DNA of 64,000 nucleotides, taken from positions 2,708,501-2,772,500 of the forward strand of contig CALZFC010000016.1 in assembly GCA_945643635.1 (NCBI GenBank), in the 5' to 3' direction. Under the pieces are notes generated by a model that was not told the DNA's origin, ran no database searches, and saw only the letters and a program-made list of their open reading frames with translations. Made by a program: the position numbers and the translations under genes. This stretch comes from Allodiplogaster sudhausi (Eukaryota; Nematoda; Chromadorea; Rhabditida; Diplogasteridae). Position 1 is the first letter of the stretch. Each line of letters starts with the position of its first letter. Shown here piece by piece: positions 54,111 to 63,120 of this stretch.

Positions 54111-56889
54111 CTGAAAATTAATAATTTTCTAAATACAAATTTGTTTTATTTAGTTTTGATATGATATAGGAAAATAATAGACTATTTAGGCTTATTGTTA
54201 GAGCGGGGGAAGCGGGTGAGAGATGAGAGAAAACAGAGAGAGATAACAAGAGAGAGAAAAAAGCGAGGGAAACAGAGAGAAAGTGAGAAGAAGAGAGAAA
54301 GAAAGAGAGAAGGAGAGGGAGATAGGACGAGAGCGAGAGAGAAGGAGAAAGAGAGAAATAGCCTCAGACCTTGTGATCTAGCAGCGACGCATTCACGAAC
54401 GTCGTCGTTCCGTTCGTCGTTGCTCCGTGCATCTGGTGGATGTGGCCAAACACGTGGTATCTCAAGAATTATTATTTTATTGAACATTAAATATATTCAT
54501 GAAAATATGTAAATATCTAAACAAAAATAATAATTCATGAAAATAATAAAAATATGCACATATGTACATATCTATGTTTAAAAAAAACTTCTTATTCAGC
54601 TATCCCTAAATTATTTTCTAACATAAGGTCATGTATGTAGATTAATGGTTTTTTGAAGAAGAATAATGCAGTTAACACTGACATCCTATTTTCAATGTAC
54701 ATATTCTATTACACTCCAATTATGCATAGGTACTTACTATTTGATCTGACGCAAAGAACCGGTGTATTTATTTCTTGAAAGAATGATAAATTGCTAGACG
54801 AAAGGCAAAGTTTGACTCGGCATTGCTATTTTTTCCGTTGAATGTATTTCCGGAAACTTATAATCAACAGAAGGAATAGTGTGCGTATGCATGCGAAAGT
54901 GCGCCATAAGTGAGAGTCGTAATATTAAAAAAAAACTTTATTCTTGAGCCAGTTTTTATTAGTGCGACTCAACCATACCGTGGCTTGACGCGCTTCTCGA
55001 TGGTGTTGAGCAGCTCGGCACAGCCGGCAAGGACGCCGTCGCATTTATTCCACGCGTTGAAGTCACCGTGGCCTGGAGGGGACACGGGGTGGTGCTATCT
55101 CTTTCTATCTCTCTCTCTCCATCTCTCTATTCCTTTCTTTCTCTCGCTCTTTCTCTCTCTTCTTATCTTTCCCTCTCTCTCAACTGTATAGCAAGAAAGA
55201 AATGTGCATTAAAAAGGCATCTGCTTAAGAAGCAAAGAACGCATAGATTGCCGCCTACCGAGCGGCGGCGTGTGCGTAACGAGAATGTTGGTGTTGGCCG
55301 GGATCTGATTCCATTTGTGCAGGAGTTTCTGGCCGCGAGGCCTGTAGAAGGAGTAGCCAGGCATCGGATGCCATGGTGCGCCGTAGATCTTGATGCCGAA
55401 GAGCTGGAAAAGAGAGGGATCATTCAGCGATTTGTGTATTGATTTAAGTGATTGGTACATTGATCGTTTTTAGGGAATTTGCATTGAAAACGCCTGTTGT
55501 GTTTTGTTTTTTGCTCAACGATAGAATTTGGTCATTTTGTCGCATTACACATCTGGCATTCCCATACTAACCAGCCATAAGAACGAAAGCCAACAGTTCT
55601 CGGGTGCTAACCTCGACTTGCCGGTCGCACAAGTAGATGCAGTTGGAGAGCAGCTCGTAGGCTTTGTTGATGCCGAGGACGTTGAGTGCCGCCTGCTGCC
55701 GCTCTGTCATCTCCTCGCCGTCCTCGAAGCCGAGCTCGTGGTTCCCAGCGATGACCACCTTGTACTTGTGCGGCAGCTTGCCTGAATTGTAGATTTTTTA
55801 ACAATAAGATATGCAACAATGAACACTGCCACTAATTCGCCAAAATAACTTTTACAATCATTTAATTTAATTTGACAATCCGCATGTATGTATAAATTGC
55901 AATGTACATATATACGTTTTCGGTTAATAAGAAAAAAGACTTCGCAGCTCTTCTTATTTAGGAATGGCGCACAAAAGAAGAGGTCAGAAAGGCAGTGAGA
56001 GAGAGAGATAGTTAGCAAGAGAGAATCAGAGAAGGAGAGTGAGTAAGAGTGAGACGAAATGGTGAGATCAATAATTATTTGATCTAACTTTGTGAATCTT
56101 CATTAATCATCATCATGCCAATTGTTGGCGTTAATGGATATTCAGGTGGTTTTGCATTCTCGTCAAGTTACATATGTGCATAAGAGGGTTAAAAGATTCG
56201 ATACCCAGGACACTTTTCGTAGGTACTCATCGATTTCTGAACATGCCTAACTACTCCATACAACTGGCAGTTCTGTTTGATGGCTGCCTAATCCACTTGT
56301 TATTATTGTCGTCCATTCTGTCGCTCTCCAGTCACGGTAAGCCATAGAATGGGCGCGATGCCTCAATGAGTTTCTGCTCTTCCGATTTCTCTGTCTGTCT
56401 GTCTCTGTTCTCTTTGTATCTCTCTTCTTTTCTCTCTCTCTCTCTCTCGCTCTCTCTCTCTCCTTCGCTTTCTCTCTCTCTCTCGCTCTCTCTCTCTCTC
56501 TCCTTCGCTTTCTCGCGCTCTCTCTCGCTCTCTTTTTGAAGTGTTCTCGACACCACCGAGTGTTTGTGCGTCGGATCGTGAGTGTTGCACTTTTGGAATT
56601 GAAAAAGATTGGCAAAAATTTTGATGATTTCAATTGAATGCCGGGTTCAAGAAGAGTGGCTCTCGAATGGCAAGTCCCTTCATTCCCATTTCATTCTCAA
56701 AGAGGGACATCGAGTGAACTGTTGTGAAAGAGAGAGAGAGCGATACAGAATGAGAGAGCGAGCTATAGAGATAGAGCGTGAAAGAGCGAGATGGAGAGAG
56801 AGAGAGAGTGGGAGAGAGCGATACATAGAGATAGAGCGGGAGAGAGTGAGAGAAAGCGATACAGAGTGAGGGAAAGCGAGAGAGAGATA

Positions 56890-56927
<38 letters not shown>

Positions 56928-58332
56928 TAAGGGTACCAGGCATGCAATCAGGCCGACCGGACCGGTGCTGACCCACCGAACTCATGCACACACTATTTGC
57001 AAGGACACAGTAACCACACATGTTGTAACTGAACAATCACTTCGTTCGGCGAACATGTCCAGCGATCTTTTATGCGGCAAGCAGAGAAAGAAGTAGAGAG
57101 CGAGAGAGAGAGGAATAGACAAAATGAGTAAAAAGGAAACAGAACATTCAGAATTGCGCCTGAATCGTAGAAAGGGAGCGCAAAGGCGCGGGGAAGAGAC
57201 CTGACATGTGGGATATGCAGGAAATGATGTTAGCGAAATGAAACAAAACCATGAGAACAAGAGGGATGTGTGCCGTGTCCAATTTTGTTGTGCGTTGTAA
57301 AGAAAAATCAATAACAGATCAATGTATAAATAATAAATTGCAACCGAGAGGAGATTTTAATTTTAAAATATCGCTTCAGAGCAGAAAAAAAAAGTAGAAA
57401 GAAACCGACCGATTTCGGCGTTAAATTTGATGACTTCGCCGACGTCACCGTAATTGGTGAAATCGCCAGCGTGGATGAGGATGTCTCCGTCGGGGATGAG
57501 TGAGAGCACCTGAGAGAGAGAAGGAAAGAGACAGAAAGAGACTGACAGACAAGCAGAGAGTGAAAAAGAGAGACAGAGGCATGCATAGAGTGAGAAAGAG
57601 AGAGAGATAGAGAGAGAAAGAGATTGAGAAAAAGATGGAGAGTAAGAGAGTGAGAGAAAGAGAGAAGGATCCAACTTCGTCCATCTTCTCATGCGTGTCC
57701 GAGATGCAGACAACGCGCACTTTTCTGTCCGATATCGGGTTGTCTAGTCTGAAATTATAAAAAAAAGGAATTATAATAGCGACCATAAATCTAAAATATT
57801 TCTAGCTTTCGTATTAATTTTTTTTTTATTCTTTGTACGAACGATGACAACTGAACAATTTCTACTCTTTCATACTCATGTACTCATTTCTATTCTTAAT
57901 ACACATTTCTACTCTTTCGTCGTCTTTCTAGGTCGCATGCTTTTTTTTATGGAGGAAGGCGCGGATGGATGAGAAATCGCCGGATGGAATTTACGAGAGA
58001 GTAGGAATTTTTTGAATTGGCGCGGAACGGTGTTCGCAAAAGAAGCGGATGACAATGACAATGAGAGAGAGAGAGAGAGAGAGGAGATACAATCTTATGC
58101 ACAAGAAATGTTGCGCATGCGTATCTGAGGAAATGGCGGAATTCGAGAGCGAAAAAAAAGACTTTAGAAAACAGAAATCTACATTGGAAAGTAGTCATAA
58201 TATCTTCTTTTTTTCTAAAATACTTATTCAAATGTCCACATTCTCAAGCCTAATTTTATATTTTTCATTCTCTGATTTTATTTATCTTCTCTATGTCTCT
58301 TCCAGTCTGTTCTCTCTCTTTCCATGCTCTCT

Positions 58333-58374
<42 letters not shown>

Positions 58375-58543
58375 CTTTGTGTCGCTCTCTCACTCTTGCT
58401 TTATACCAACACTCTCTCTCTCTCTCTGCTTGCCTTAGTGTCTTGGCCGGTTCGCAGACCCTTCCCTGTCTCTGATACTTCCTCCAGCAGTCGATCGGCT
58501 TGGCCGAGAGTGGATCAACGTGCACGATTGCTCCGCCGTCCAT
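54036..58543 (-). CDS. MPPED1/2-like (UPF0046) metallophosphoesterase, 8 coding exons
   Basis: Minus-strand gene of 285 aa assembled by me from eight exons (listed separately); human MPPED2 and MPPED1 are about 294 and 326 aa. All phases agree across the seven introns. Class III metallophosphoesterase motifs appear in order: SDTH (D54, H56), HAGDFT (D77), AGNHE (N108, H109), VTHTPP (H195) and FGHIH (236-239). These residues bind the two metal ions of the active site. The second motif position of GHIH is His, as in MPPED1; MPPED2 has Gly there, which lowers activity. Family members are cytosolic phosphodiesterases with weak activity on cyclic nucleotides; the true substrate is unsettled. There is no signal peptide or membrane segment. 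The N-terminus HVDPLSAKP..CWRKYQ also resembles the family. The start at 58543 has a strong Kozak context. The invertebrate sequence cannot be split confidently between MPPED1 and MPPED2. Confidence 0.93.
54203..54358 (+). repeat. GA-rich tract in intron 7
   Basis: Imperfect (GA)n with GGGA and AAAG interruptions; it reads as CT on the gene's sense strand and starts just after the intron 7 donor. It fills most of the 259-bp intron. Confidence 0.9.
54370..54460 (-). CDS. MPPED-like exon 7 (YHVFGHIHQMHG)
   Basis: Joined to exon 6, the first base completes Arg and gives YHVFGHIHQMHG, the last metal motif, then TTNGTTTFVNAS, matching the family's DGTTTYINAS segment. The acceptor is a less common GAG (ATTCTTGAG). 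Donor CACAAG followed by GTCTGA. Confidence 0.92.
54979..55072 (-). CDS. MPPED-like exon 6 (GCAELLNTIEKRVKPR)
   Basis: Acceptor CCCCTCCAG; donor CCACG followed by GTATGG. Encodes HGDFNAWNKCDGVLAGCAEL and then LNTIEKRVKP, matching the family's GCxELLNTxxxRVxP helix. Phase is carried by 2 nt on both sides. Confidence 0.93.
55098..55186 (+). repeat. CT-rich tract in intron 5
   Basis: Imperfect (CT)n on the plus strand, so GA on the sense strand of the gene. It occupies about half of the 186-bp intron, upstream of the CCCCTCCAG acceptor. Confidence 0.9.
55259..55403 (-). CDS. MPPED-like exon 5 (IKIYGAPWHP, VTHTPPLG)
   Basis: Acceptor TCTTTTCCAG; donor CTCG followed by GTAGGC. Encodes 48 residues plus one base: the family's IYGAPW and PRGQKLLHKWNQIP segments and the metal-binding H195 in VTHTPP. 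Confidence 0.95.
55612..55781 (-). CDS. MPPED-like exon 4 (KVVIAGNHELGFED)
   Basis: Acceptor TACAATTCAG; donor GTCGAG followed by GTTAGC. Encodes a glycine split with exon 3 and then 56 residues, with the GNHE motif (N108, H109), an acidic insert and LLSNCIYL as in the family. Codons are strongly C/G-ending. Confidence 0.95.
56385..56535 (+). repeat. CT-rich array in intron 3
   Basis: About 150 bp of (CT)n with CG and TTCG interruptions. It is reverse-complementary in composition to the GA array about 190 bp further on, inside the same 1.6-kb intron. Confidence 0.92.
56728..56929 (+). repeat. GA-rich array in intron 3
   Basis: About 200 bp of (GA)n broken by GCGA, GATA and ACAGAG. Together with the CT array at 56385..56535 it forms a large imperfect inverted repeat. 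Confidence 0.92.
57410..57509 (-). CDS. MPPED-like exon 3 (IPDGDILIHAGDFTNYG)
   Basis: The acceptor lies at the end of a long CT tract (TCTCTCTCAG), so the microsatellite serves as the polypyrimidine tract. Donor ATCG followed by GTCGGT. Encodes 33 residues plus one base, with the bridging aspartate D77 in HAGDFT. Confidence 0.94.
57510..57667 (+). repeat. GA-rich tract filling intron 2
   Basis: Nearly the whole 166-bp intron 2 is microsatellite. On the sense strand it is CT-rich and runs straight into the exon 3 acceptor. Confidence 0.92.
57676..57748 (-). CDS. MPPED-like exon 2 (VRVVCISDTHEKMDE)
   Basis: Acceptor ATAATTTCAG; donor GAA followed by GTTGGA. Encodes 24 residues with the first metal motif SDTH (D54 and H56). 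Confidence 0.92.
58063..58085 (+). repeat. (GA)n microsatellite in intron 1
   Basis: A nearly pure GA run of about 23 bp; CT on the sense strand of the gene. Confidence 0.9.
58311..58430 (+). repeat. CT-rich tract in intron 1
   Basis: CT repeats (longest pure run about 58339..58371) lying next to the GC donor of intron 1, so GA-rich on the sense strand. Confidence 0.9.
58434..58543 (-). CDS. MPPED-like exon 1 (residues 1-36 plus 2 nt)
   Basis: Starts at ATG 58543 within GCCATGGAC and encodes MDGGAIVHVDPLSAKP through EPAKTL. It ends CTAAG followed by GCAAGC, a GC donor with an otherwise perfect match to the donor consensus. Joining to exon 2 completes an Arg codon and leads into LDNPISD. Upstream, two acceptor-like sites (after GAG at 58556 and after CAG at 58549) mean the transcript may have an exon further 5'. 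Confidence 0.85.
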
Positions 58544-58735
58544 GGCTTCTGAATTCTCATTTGGATATTATTTTTAGTTAAAAAATAAGTTTTTTTTTTA
58601 TAAATATCGCAATTTTCATCTACGCATTGAATTAAATAAATTCACTTTTCACTGAGAGTAAGAGAGAGAGAGAGAGAGCAAGGAACAGAAAAAGAGAGAG
58701 AGAGAAGACAGAGTAGTGAGAGACGAAAAAAGTAC

Positions 58736-58872
58736 CTTGGTCGAGGAATGCCGCAGAGTGACCCCGCCAGAGTCTTCACACAAGAGAGACTTGTTCTTAC
58801 AGATAAAGATTCCCCCTTCTTCTCTACCGTTCGAAGGTGATCTCTGGTCTTTACTCGGTGTTCCTCCTGGGC
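58736..58872 (-). other. Candidate upstream exon (5' UTR or N-terminal extension)
   Basis: 137 bp between an acceptor (ACATTTAG) and a donor (CCAAG followed by GTACTT). In the frame that would join exon 1 through the GAG acceptor at 58556, 45 codons are open (…GGTPSKDQRSPSNGREEGG… ending LRHSSTK) and lead into NSEA-MDGG without a stop. A second frame is also open, so openness is weak evidence, and the donor lacks the +5 G seen in every confident intron. The strong Kozak ATG downstream suggests it may be untranslated. Confidence 0.35.
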
Positions 58873-59170
58873 CTAAATGTAATAATATGTCTTAATAATT
58901 ACAAGTTTAAAATCAAAGATATCATCGACATTAACAAGGATTCAGGAAACAGTTTCTGTTCATTAAAGCACTATTAATATAATATCATTTTTGCGAAATA
59001 ATTAAGAATTGTTTACATTTTAAGAGTTTGATAATGTAAAAATTACGTTTTGATGTATGTAATCTTCTTTTTTGCTTGGCCAGAAGGCAGAGAAAAGCTA
59101 GATTATTAAGTTGGCATTCACCCATATATCTTATATACATATTCTGTAATATGAAAAAAACTTATTCTAC

Positions 59171-59216
59171 CATCGTGACTGTTTATGAGTGGCAAGGATA
59201 ATGAGAAGAGTCCATT
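59171..59216 (-). other. Candidate further upstream exon
   Basis: 46 bp between an excellent CT-rich acceptor (CTTCCCCCCTAG) and a donor-like GTAGAATAAG. Its phase fits the 58736..58872 segment and reads NGLFSLSLPLINSHD in frame. The donor is poor at +5 and nothing in the translation is recognisable. Confidence 0.2.
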
Positions 59217-59225
59217 CTAGGGGGG

Positions 59226-59265
<40 letters not shown>

Positions 59266-59488
59266 TTCAGACGGAATGGGGAGAGAGAGAGAGAGGGAGA
59301 GATAAGCAGACACCGAGAGGGGGGTGTGGAGGAAAATGAAGAATTGGATATAGAAATCTGAAGAGTAGCGGATCGATCGATAAAATCGCTAGATTCCGCT
59401 GCTTGATATGAGAAGGGAAGTCAACTGGTGGAAAACACTTGGAAGAATGCATGGGCTTTTACATCCTAATATGTACATGTAGACATTT

Positions 59489-59822
59489 CTTCTCTATCTC
59501 ACTCGCTCTCTCACTCTATCTCTCTTTCTCTCTCCATCTAACTGTCTGTCTCTCTCTCTCCTTTGAATTCCCAACAAATGAGAGAAAAACTCGACTGGCT
59601 AAGAGAGTGAAAGCAGGCTTTTGCCAGCAACTCATCCACATCTCCGACTTCAATCTACAGGCTTACTCGAGAAGGTGGAAGAGAGGAAGAGAGAGAGCAG
59701 TAGAGAGAGAGAAATGTAGACAGGGAGACAGAGAGAGAGAGAGATGAAGAGAATGAGAGAGAGATAATGGGAAAGAGAGAGAGAGAAGGAGATAGGGCGA
59801 GAGAGGCGAGCGTAGAGCGAGG
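59489..59822 (+). repeat. CT tract then GA tract, inverted arrangement
   Basis: CT-rich at 59489..59562 and GA-rich at 59683..59822. The ~120 bp between them is not low complexity and is open in more than one frame, but has no paired splice sites I would defend. Confidence 0.8.
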
Positions 59823-60273
59823 GAAACTATTGAAGGTTGACGATACAAGGATAACTATTCGAATCGAGAGTTAAGATGAAGGCTGGAGAAAGAATAGGAA
59901 ACTCTTAACAAGCAATTAGACGGGGGCCAGAGATGTGGATGGATATTATAATATATAAGACGATAATAAATATTACCATATATTTTCACCGATAGGGAAC
60001 GAGGGAAATGTGCTGCTCATGGTGAGTAAGGAACAAAACAATGTGAAGATACTTGGGTTTGAGATAATAATTAGGACAAGGAAATTAGCTCGTAACTGAT
60101 ATGGAGGTTTTAGAGAATGAGATAGAGATGGAGATAAAGAGAGAGACAGAGAGAGGCAGAGGAGATGGAATGAGATGAAGAGAGAGCGAGACAATGATAA
60201 CGAGGATGGTGATATTAGGCAGTAATATGTTTTAACATACGCTTTAATATACGCTTAAAAGCGAATCGTTTAC

Positions 60274-60350
60274 ATGCGGGGTTGCCTCGCGCATGAAGAT
60301 CATGATGAAGGCGGTCTGTGTAATAGAGCCCTGGCAAGGAAGCGAGGAAA
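60274..60350 (-). other. Candidate minus-strand exon after (CT)33
   Basis: On the minus strand, the long CT tract is followed by TGCAG (exon from 60350) or CTTGCCAG (exon from 60330). The latter reads GSITQTAFIMIFMREATPH in 19 codons and ends at CAT followed by GTAAAC. The donor lacks +5 G. Other frames on both strands are open too. I do not recognise the peptide. Confidence 0.2.
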
Positions 60351-60351
60351 C

Positions 60352-60354
<3 letters not shown>

Positions 60355-60420
<66 letters not shown>
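60355..60420 (+). repeat. Pure (AG)33 microsatellite
   Basis: 66 bp of uninterrupted AG, the longest pure run in the window. On the minus strand it is a (CT)33 tract ending in GCAG, a textbook-like acceptor context. Confidence 0.97.
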
Positions 60421-60424
<4 letters not shown>

Positions 60425-60550
60425 AGAGAGAGGAGAGAGAGCACAGTGGGTAAGAACAAAAAAGATAGAGAAAGAGAGAGAGAGAGAGAGGAGAGAGAAG
60501 AGAGAGAGAGTGGGAGAGAGAGGAGAGAGAGCACAGTGGGTAAGAACAAA

Positions 60551-60581
<31 letters not shown>

Positions 60582-60608
60582 AAGAAAGAGAGAAAGAAAG
60601 AGAGAGAT
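60421..60608 (+). repeat. 90-bp tandem duplication plus GA tail
   Basis: The 50-bp stretch beginning TGGGAGAGAGAGGAG and containing GCACAGTGGGTAAGAAC occurs at 60421 and again at 60511 with no difference I can see. Offset is exactly 90 bp, the remainder being GA repeat. Confidence 0.92.
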
Positions 60609-60792
60609 AGCAATAGCAAGAGAAAGAACATGTATGACAAACGAAAGATAAGAAGGGCTGGGACGAGCAGCTAGGAAAGAAAGGTTGAACGGCAAATCGA
60701 GATTACAAGTAGGCGAGATATCGACGCGGCGAAATGTGATAAAATAAAGAATGGGATAAAGATGACGAATCAGATAGCAAGTGAGACCGAGA

Positions 60793-60840
60793 CGAGAAAG
60801 AGAGAAAGAGAAAGAGAGATAGCGAGCGAGAGAGATAGAC

Positions 60841-60878
<38 letters not shown>

Positions 60879-60895
60879 GGAGGGAGAGATGAAAG
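60793..60895 (+). repeat. GA-rich tract
   Basis: Imperfect (GA)n with GATAGACAGACAG in the middle. The neighbouring 60609..60792 and 60896..61095 stretches show nothing I can name. Confidence 0.85.
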
Positions 60896-61111
60896 AGAAT
60901 GGCAATGGCTGTCATAGGTTCACCGGAACGGAGATGCAGATGTCCAGCGTTAAGTATTAGAAAAAATAATTTTAAACTTTTCAACCCTTCAATATATAAG
61001 TGACAGAAAATATGTATTTAATTATTGGAATTAGCAAAATAATAACAATAATTAAATATACATATAAAAAGAACCATTATTTACATTTAATTTCACAAAC
61101 CCTTTTGGCAG

Positions 61112-61189
61112 TGCAAGAGAGTGTGCGAGGGAATTGCCAGCCTACTGGACATGAAGGCAAAAGAGAACAAAGCGACTGTCTTCGCATAA
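61112..61189 (+). other. Candidate terminal exon, plus strand
   Basis: After the acceptor-like CCCTTTTGGCAG, 25 codons read CKRVCEGIASLLDMKAKENK and then ATVFA with TAA at 61187..61189. A helix-forming translation and good acceptor are suggestive only. No upstream partner exon or nearby poly(A) signal was found, and I do not recognise the protein. Confidence 0.2.
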
Positions 61190-61545
61190 GAAGTCGGCCA
61201 AGACCTTTGTTTTGTGCACACACAGAGACACGTAAACAAGATGACCTCCTCTGTCGCGCAAAATGTAAACAAGATGAAAAGAAAAGATGTGCTCAATGAG
61301 CAACAAAGTTTACACTCGATTTTGAATTTTGTTTTTACTACTTCAAATATTCTTTTTAATAATTAATCATAACGGAACTACAAGTGTTGATATATTCGAA
61401 TATATTATTATTAAAAAAGGTAAAAAAGTTTCTTGCGGGCTAACACGAAGAACACTGTTGTTATGAAGAGAGTGAGAGAAACCACCGGCGGGCAGCGTGA
61501 AGAGTAGCCATGAGGGGGGAGCATATGAATTAGAGAAGAAGAAAT

Positions 61546-61628
61546 GGGTAGTGAATAGGGAGGGAGAGAGAGAAGAAGAGAGCGAGAGAGAGATAAGAAG
61601 AGAGAAAGTGAGAGAGAGTGAGAGAGAT
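61546..61628 (+). repeat. GA-rich tract
   Basis: Imperfect (GA)n with AAGAAGAG variants. The surrounding 61190..61545 is AT-rich on its left side and has no recognisable feature. Confidence 0.85.
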
Positions 61629-61831
61629 GAGCAAAAATTGAGCAAGAGAGTGAGACCGCGTAAAGATGATGACGCCAGGAAAAGGAAGCAGAAAAAGATG
61701 CACCTGAATGCATTCAAATGTGTCTTCCTCCCTCCACTCATGATGGTGTGAGGTGCGGAGAAGTGGAGTGAGGAGATTGGAAAGAAGTGGACAGGTAGAC
61801 AGGCAAGGCACCAGAGTCACTCTTGAGAGTT

Positions 61832-61880
61832 GGGGGGGGGGGGGGTGATGGGGTAGAGGGAGGCGAATGGGGGTTGGGGG
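61832..61880 (+). other. G-run with quadruplex potential
   Basis: Fourteen consecutive G at 61832..61845, then GGGG at 61850..61853, GGG at 61858..61860, GGGGG at 61869..61873 and GGGGG at 61876..61880. Five or more G-tracts with loops of 2-8 bases satisfy the usual G-quadruplex pattern on the plus strand. Confidence 0.75.
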
Positions 61881-62185
61881 AATAGTTAGCAACAGATGTT
61901 GGTGAAGAGGGGAGAGAATAGGGACCGAAGTGGTCAGGCTTTTTTTTTAAGGGTAACTACTTTAATCCTACTGTTAGGATGGTGATAAAAAAAGCCCGCA
62001 TGTTCATAAATAAGGTGGATGGGAAATGATAATCACAGTGTGAGTCTCTCTACAGTAAGAGGGCTGACAGTGGCTTCTACCTAATTAAAGCCACTAAGAG
62101 AATGGCAGCTTGAAGAGAGCCATTTGCCTTTTTGACTTTCGCTTTAATGATCTTGACACTTTGCTCCGTTCTCACTTTCGAACAA

Positions 62186-62366
62186 TCTCTCTATCTCTCT
62201 CTCTCTCTCTCCACATCTTATTCTTAGTCTTCCTCTTCCTCTCTCTCTCTCTGTCTCTGTCTCCCTCTCTCTCGCATATCCGCTTTGCCGCCCACTCGAC
62301 ATGGCTCTTCCAACCAAAGGCACTTTTATTATTGAGTGGCAGGAGAGAGAGAGAGAGAGAGAGAAG
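62186..62366 (+). repeat. CT tracts then GA tract, inverted arrangement
   Basis: CT-rich at 62186..62276 and a (GA)n at 62341..62366, separated by ~65 bp of normal-complexity sequence that is open in several frames on both strands. No splice pair supports any one of them. Confidence 0.8.
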
Positions 62367-62438
62367 ATAAGAGGGCAGCTGTTCACTGTGCAGGCACAGG
62401 GGGTGGTTGAAGGAAAGGGCACAAGATTGATTTGGCAG

Positions 62439-62515
62439 AAAAGGACAATGCAACGCGATTTGTGCGCGGATTGCAAGAGGCAGAAGTTGATACTGATCTG
62501 CTTAAAAAAGAAGAG
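62439..62515 (+). other. Candidate exon, plus strand
   Basis: Acceptor GATTTGGCAG and donor GAAGAG followed by GTAAGA with +5 G. It reads KDNATRFVRGLQEAEVDTDL and then LKKEE, an acidic helical sequence. Just past the donor, in another frame, IEHLRQLISEMQDR and a stop follow at about 62525..62568, as if one helix had been split by a frameshift. Unrecognised; could be a relic. Confidence 0.28.
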
Positions 62516-62579
62516 GTAAGAGATTGAGCACTTGCGGCAGCTGATCAGCGAAATGCAAGATAGATAAGGAGATTTGAGA

Positions 62580-62750
62580 GCGAAAAGGCAGAGAGAGAGT
62601 GTGTGAGAAGAGAGAAAGAGAGAGAGAGATAATCGAGAGAGAGAGAGAAAGAGAGGAGAGAGATAGAGAGAGATAGAGATCATAGAGAGAACGATAAAGT
62701 GAGAGTGATGGAGAGATTCATATGTACATAGATGAGAGATAGAGAGAATA
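62580..62750 (+). repeat. GA and TAGAGA-rich tract
   Basis: GA repeat grading into GATAGAGA units. The stretch 62751..63120 holds a further short GA run near 62800 and otherwise nothing recognisable. Confidence 0.85.
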
Positions 62751-63120
62751 GATGCTCAATGTGATAAGACCCATGATGGACTTGGATGACTTTGAAAGAT
62801 AGAGAGAGAGAGAAAGAAGAAAAGAGAGAACCGAAAAAAAGTCTCAAGTTATGAACTGATAAGAATGCTCACTCATTGTCAGAGAGTGCTTTGAACGAAA
62901 GAATATCGAAGTATGCACGAAGTGAGAATTTAAAATACATTTACAAAATCATCGCTTCTCGGAAAAGTGTCTAATAAGTAGGGGTCCGCAGAGAAATGCA
63001 CCGGTAACGTTCAGTAAAAAGATTACCTTTCTCTTCCTGTCTCACTTTCATTTTCGTATTATTATATTTAGTCTATTTAGTGCGCACTTTAATATTTTTG
63101 GCTACGTTGCCGTTCGCTAG

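Larger units (their letters stand above)
58655..59302 (+). repeat. GA-rich tracts 5' of the MPPED-like gene
   Basis: Two clusters, about 58655..58712 and 59227..59302, flank the candidate exon at 58736..58872 and an AT-rich stretch (58880..59160) in which I see nothing else. Confidence 0.85.

Noticed and set aside
53826..54164. 112-codon plus-strand open frame with a charged, coiled-coil-like middle
   Set aside because: It overlaps exon 8 of the MPPED-like gene in antisense, including its stop and acceptor, and the rest is AT-rich DNA.
56930..57080. Coding-like plus-strand stretch within intron 3
   Set aside because: Several frames are open on both strands and no acceptor/donor pair frames it; it lies inside an intron of the opposite-strand gene.
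59996..60021. 26-bp plus-strand micro-exon with an ideal donor (ATG followed by GTGAGT)
   Set aside because: Too short, with no partner exon and no conserved translation; a strong donor alone is not enough.
60291..60340. Plus-strand peptide MMKAVCVIEPWQG resembling the start of Cu/Zn superoxide dismutase
   Set aside because: Only about five residues match, no downstream SOD exon or metal-binding His pattern is present, and the frame runs into GA repeat.
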